DNA from: Spirochaetota bacterium
GTDB taxonomy: Bacteria > Spirochaetota > Spirochaetia > Treponematales > UBA12059
Reading direction: 5' to 3'
DNA length: 64,000 bases
Assembly: GCA_029547205.1 (NCBI GenBank)
Contig: JAKPPT010000137.1
Span: 1 to 64,000, forward strand
The notes under the pieces: model-generated
What the model was told of the DNA's origin: nothing
The model's input: only the letters and a program-made list of their open reading frames with translations
Database searches by the model: none
Shown here: positions 61,455 to 64,000 of the stretch, piece after piece
How the letters are laid out: each line of letters begins with the position of its first letter
Numbering within the stretch: position 1 is the first letter of the stretch
Translations under genes and position numbers: made by a program

Positions 61455-63359
61455 TTACTGTAAAAAACTTATCGATACTTTAAGCCCGGGATTGGGATGT
61501 TGTGAGGATGCAGGTGCTAATGTAAGCTGTGCGCAGTGCTGTTTGCAAAGCGATACGATAAGGGTATATCCCAGGGTTTTTATATGCTCAGGGTTAAAAC
61601 CAGGTGGTAATCCTTTGCCATTATCTTCAACCAACAGTGTTATTCGCTTGTCGGTATCATAACCGAGCGTGATGGTTATTTTACCGTTTGTGTCAGGAAA
61701 AGCATATTTTACCGCATTGGTTATGAGTTCATTGATGATGAGTCCAACAGCAATTGCTTTATCGATGGGAAAGGTAATTGGTTCGAGTGCAAGTTCGTAA
61801 GCAATATTTTTATTGAATAAATAGGTATAGCTATGATATTCGTCGACAAGCGAAGTAATATATTCAGCCATATTGATGGAAGAGAGATTTTCCGAAGCAT
61901 AGAGGTGTTCATGTATCTGTGCAATACTGATAATCCTGTTTTTATTTTCTTCCAATAGTAGTTTGTCGGTATCATTTTGCATATGATCGATTTGCAGTGA
62001 AAGTATACTCGCTACAATCTGCAAATTGTTTTTTACTCGGTGGTGAATTTCTTTGAGGAGAGCCTCTTTTTCTTTTAGAGATGTTTCGAGTGCTTTTTTT
62101 ATCTGGATTTCTGGAGTTATATCACGAACGACAACTATAAAAAGATTATTGGAACTTGGAGCTATGCGTAATTCAAAATAATGCATCAATCCGTTTATAA
62201 TTCGTTTCGTGTTTTGTATCTGTACATCTAGTTTTTGTGCAGCATCAGCAAGAAAGTGAAGAAATTGAGTTTTTTCTTCCTCTGAATCGAGCATCTGCAA
62301 AAAATTCATCTTATCTGTTAAATAGTTAGTATACGGTTTGTCTTTTTGTTTTATATCAAGAATTGTGCCTTTGGTGTCTACTATATAAAAAATATCGGGC
62401 AATGCGGTAAAAACTGCATCAGAAAAGGCTTTTTCCTGTTGCAGTGCTACGAGTATTTTATTGAGATTTGCAGTTTGCTCCTGTATTCGTTTTCTCATAA
62501 CTGCAGCAGTAATGATGAGGACTACAATAATAATAAAAACACAAGCACCGGCAGAAACGAGAATTACAACCAGCGTGGGGCTCAAAACAGGATAATTGCT
62601 TTTACCATACCATTTTTCATTAATATACGTAAATGTTGATGCAGGAATACGAGAGAATCCTTCTTCGATTAGCTTAAGCAATTCGGGATTTGATTTTGCA
62701 ACTGCCCGGTGAAAAAATCCTGTATACAAGATTGATAAAATACGATAATCCTTAAAAAGATTATATTTTATCATAAAGTACTGTGCAGGCGGCTGATCAA
62801 CACAAAATACAAACTCTATGCCCTCACGTGCTGCAAGGATTATGGATTCATAGCTTGGATACTCTACGATATTTGTTAGACCTAACGTTCTCAGCTGTCC
62901 AATACATGCATCACCTTGCTTAACAGCAATTTTAAACCCTTTAAGATCATCGTATGATAACACAGCAGAAAGGCTTTTATGGACATAAATTGGAACATCG
63001 ATGCGCTGGTATGGTTTTGTAAAATTGTATAGTTTTTCACGTTCTGGCGTTCGGAAAATGGTGTCAATAATATCGGCTTTACCTGCTTGCATAAATTCCT
63101 GTGCTTTAGCCCAGTCCATACCGATGAGCTGTACTCGAAACCCTGTGGTTTCCTGCCACATATTCCACTGATCGACGAGTATTCCTTTGAGGCTGCCATC
63201 TGGATTCTGCATGACAAAAGGAGGATAGTTATTATCCATTACCACAGTGATAATATTAGATTGGACAGTATTTATCTGTGTTTGTGAAAAAAGTACAGCA
63301 ACAAAGAAGAACAAGAGGGGTATGAGTAACAATTTTTTTAAGTACAGGCTTTCTTTCAT
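61455..63359 (-). CDS. Sensor histidine kinase with periplasmic SBP_bac_3 sensor domain
   Basis: 634 residues. Signal or first helix (about 8-25), a periplasmic amino-acid-binding-type domain (about 35-255, 'TVVMDNNYPPFVMQNPDGSLKGI', 'GKADIIDTIFRTPERE'), one transmembrane helix (about 262-288), a PAS-like domain (about 310-420), a HisKA_2 dimerisation helix with phosphoaccepting His439 ('LKEIHHRVKNNLQIV') and a HATPase region ('GLIINELITNAVKYAF', 'VEDNGKGLP'). It is a stand-alone gene, and no response regulator is adjacent. The ligand could be an amino acid or a related small molecule. Confidence 0.92.
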   Translation of the reverse strand: MKESLYLKKLLLIPLLFFFVAVLFSQTQINTVQSNIITVVMDNNYPPFVMQNPDGSLKGILVDQWNMWQETTGFRVQLIGMDWAKAQEFMQAGKADIIDTIFRTPEREKLYNFTKPYQRIDVPIYVHKSLSAVLSYDDLKGFKIAVKQGDACIGQLRTLGLTNIVEYPSYESIILAAREGIEFVFCVDQPPAQYFMIKYNLFKDYRILSILYTGFFHRAVAKSNPELLKLIEEGFSRIPASTFTYINEKWYGKSNYPVLSPTLVVILVSAGACVFIIIVVLIITAAVMRKRIQEQTANLNKILVALQQEKAFSDAVFTALPDIFYIVDTKGTILDIKQKDKPYTNYLTDKMNFLQMLDSEEEKTQFLHFLADAAQKLDVQIQNTKRIINGLMHYFELRIAPSSNNLFIVVVRDITPEIQIKKALETSLKEKEALLKEIHHRVKNNLQIVASILSLQIDHMQNDTDKLLLEENKNRIISIAQIHEHLYASENLSSINMAEYITSLVDEYHSYTYLFNKNIAYELALEPITFPIDKAIAVGLIINELITNAVKYAFPDTNGKITITLGYDTDKRITLLVEDNGKGLPPGFNPEHIKTLGYTLIVSLCKQHCAQLTLAPASSQHPNPGLKVSISFLQ

Positions 63360-63368
63360 TCTTATTCA

Positions 63369-63397
63369 AGTATAGGGCTTTTAATGGATTCTGGCAA
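63369..63397 (-). promoter_or_regulatory. Promoter of the sensor kinase gene
   Basis: TTGCCA (63397 to 63392), 17 bases, TATACT (63374 to 63369) on the minus strand. Nine bases separate it from the ATG, so the 5' leader would be only two to four bases and there is no ribosome-binding site. Confidence 0.75.
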
Positions 63398-63405
63398 ATA
63401 AAAAA

Positions 63406-63441
63406 GGAGGAATAGCAATCGTGAATGGAATCTATTCCTCC
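63406..63441. terminator. Terminator between sppA and the sensor kinase
   Basis: GGAGGAATAG pairs with CTATTCCTCC around a 16-base loop, flanked by A5 and a T-rich tract. It ends sppA on the minus strand. Confidence 0.85.
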
Positions 63442-63492
63442 TTATTTATAACTATGAGCAGTATAGGTGTACTGCTCTAGTTGGTTATAATC

Positions 63493-64000
63493 CTATTTAA
63501 TCTGGTAGACATTATCAAAAAGAATTTCCCAGTCATCAAGTGCAATTTCGAGACGAGCCTGTCCATTTGTTTTTATCTTATTGTGAGCAAGCTCATTGAG
63601 TGCTCCTACTGCATCAAATGAAGTTCGGGCAGGCATAAAGTAGTTTGTGATAAGGCGTGCAGCCTGAGCAGCAATTCCTTCTGGGAAAAACATAAATGGT
63701 ACATCCGGGAAATATTCGTCAACGTACACATATTCGGTGCTGGAAAGTCCTATGGCTTCTTTAGCATAGTTGATTGCATCAATGAGTGAGCCAAGTTCAT
63801 CGACAAGACCGACTGTACGGGCATCTTCACCTGAATAGATTCTACCCTGTGCGAGCTGTTCCACTTTTGCTGGATCCATGTGTCTGCCTTCTGCAACTTT
63901 TCGTACAAATTCTGCATACAAATCTTTAATATATTCCTTTGCTTTTTCAATTTCTTCCTCTGTAAGATTACGCTGTGGTATAAAAATGCCAGCATACGCA
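63493..64000 (-). CDS. sppA: Signal peptide peptidase SppA, C-terminal part
   Basis: The frame stays open to the right edge. The visible part matches the S49 peptidase C-terminal region: 'PQRNLTEEEIEKAKEYI', 'YAEFVRKVAEGRHMDPAKVEQLAQGRIYSGEDARTVGLVDELGSL'. The catalytic serine and lysine regions lie outside the window. The real start is not in this sequence. It clears leftover signal peptides in the membrane. The end of the gene is followed by a clear terminator. Confidence 0.9.
   Translation of the reverse strand, partial: AYAGIFIPQRNLTEEEIEKAKEYIKDLYAEFVRKVAEGRHMDPAKVEQLAQGRIYSGEDARTVGLVDELGSLIDAINYAKEAIGLSSTEYVYVDEYFPDVPFMFFPEGIAAQAARLITNYFMPARTSFDAVGALNELAHNKIKTNGQARLEIALDDWEILFDNVYQIK

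Overview
The window looks like chromosome from a treponeme-type spirochaete (Treponemataceae or a close relative). This is inferred from family content and gene order, not from a database search. Supporting signs are the run cheW, aminotransferase-like gene, nadK, recN (which matches my unverified memory of Treponema pallidum), a PlzA-type PilZ protein, many TPR and beta-propeller envelope proteins, signal peptides ending in xAQ, barrel proteins ending in aromatic residues, and a moderately AT-rich sequence. I saw no phage, insertion sequence, CRISPR array or plasmid gene.

Layout. Positions 1-360 are the end of an rRNA operon (23S 3' end, 5S). Next come cheW, a degenerate aminotransferase-like gene, nadK, recN and a helical protein (476-5543), cdd, a propeller/M23-like/methyltransferase group (6027-8803), an aldehyde ferredoxin oxidoreductase family gene, a PLPBP gene, apt, gpmI and a CYTH protein (8870-15207). 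A tRNA-Val(TAC), a PfkB-family kinase and lon follow (to 18964). On the minus strand lie a UDPGP-family nucleotidyltransferase with glk, an outer-membrane protein and an M23 peptidase (19042-23779). Then come an aminotransferase with an RlpA-SPOR protein, an ornithine decarboxylase-type gene divergent from a PilZ gene, and three TPR proteins (23873-32569). After these are mutL, two related barrel proteins (one with a FecR domain), a PyrF-PyrE fusion and an RsmI-like methyltransferase (32580-40400).

The minus-strand block 40402-46916 joins a NusG-like antiterminator, two nucleotide-sugar genes (PglF/PglE type) and three subunits of a xanthine-dehydrogenase-like enzyme. Beyond it lie a propeller/HEAT protein with an RlmD-type methyltransferase, a TRAP-TAXI transporter operon (49908-53592), a TGS-uridine kinase-like fusion, an M28-like peptidase, ettA, an alkaline phosphatase, an MFS sugar transporter, a hybrid sensor kinase and the 3' part of sppA.

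The most notable signal is regulatory. At least seven genes have a -10 element 6 or 7 bases before the start codon and no Shine-Dalgarno sequence, so their transcripts should begin at or within a base or two of the start codon. They are the GTG-start gene at 11947, the PfkB-type gene, glk, the PilZ gene, mutL, the M28-like gene and ettA. The sensor kinase gene is nearly the same. Most other genes carry clear ribosome-binding sites, so the window seems to mix two modes of translation initiation. Other points worth checking are an intrinsic terminator inside the first codons of the DUF1850 gene of the TRAP operon, a hairpin closing right before the NusG-like start codon, a perfect inverted repeat in the lon promoter, and several enzyme-family proteins that have lost key residues.
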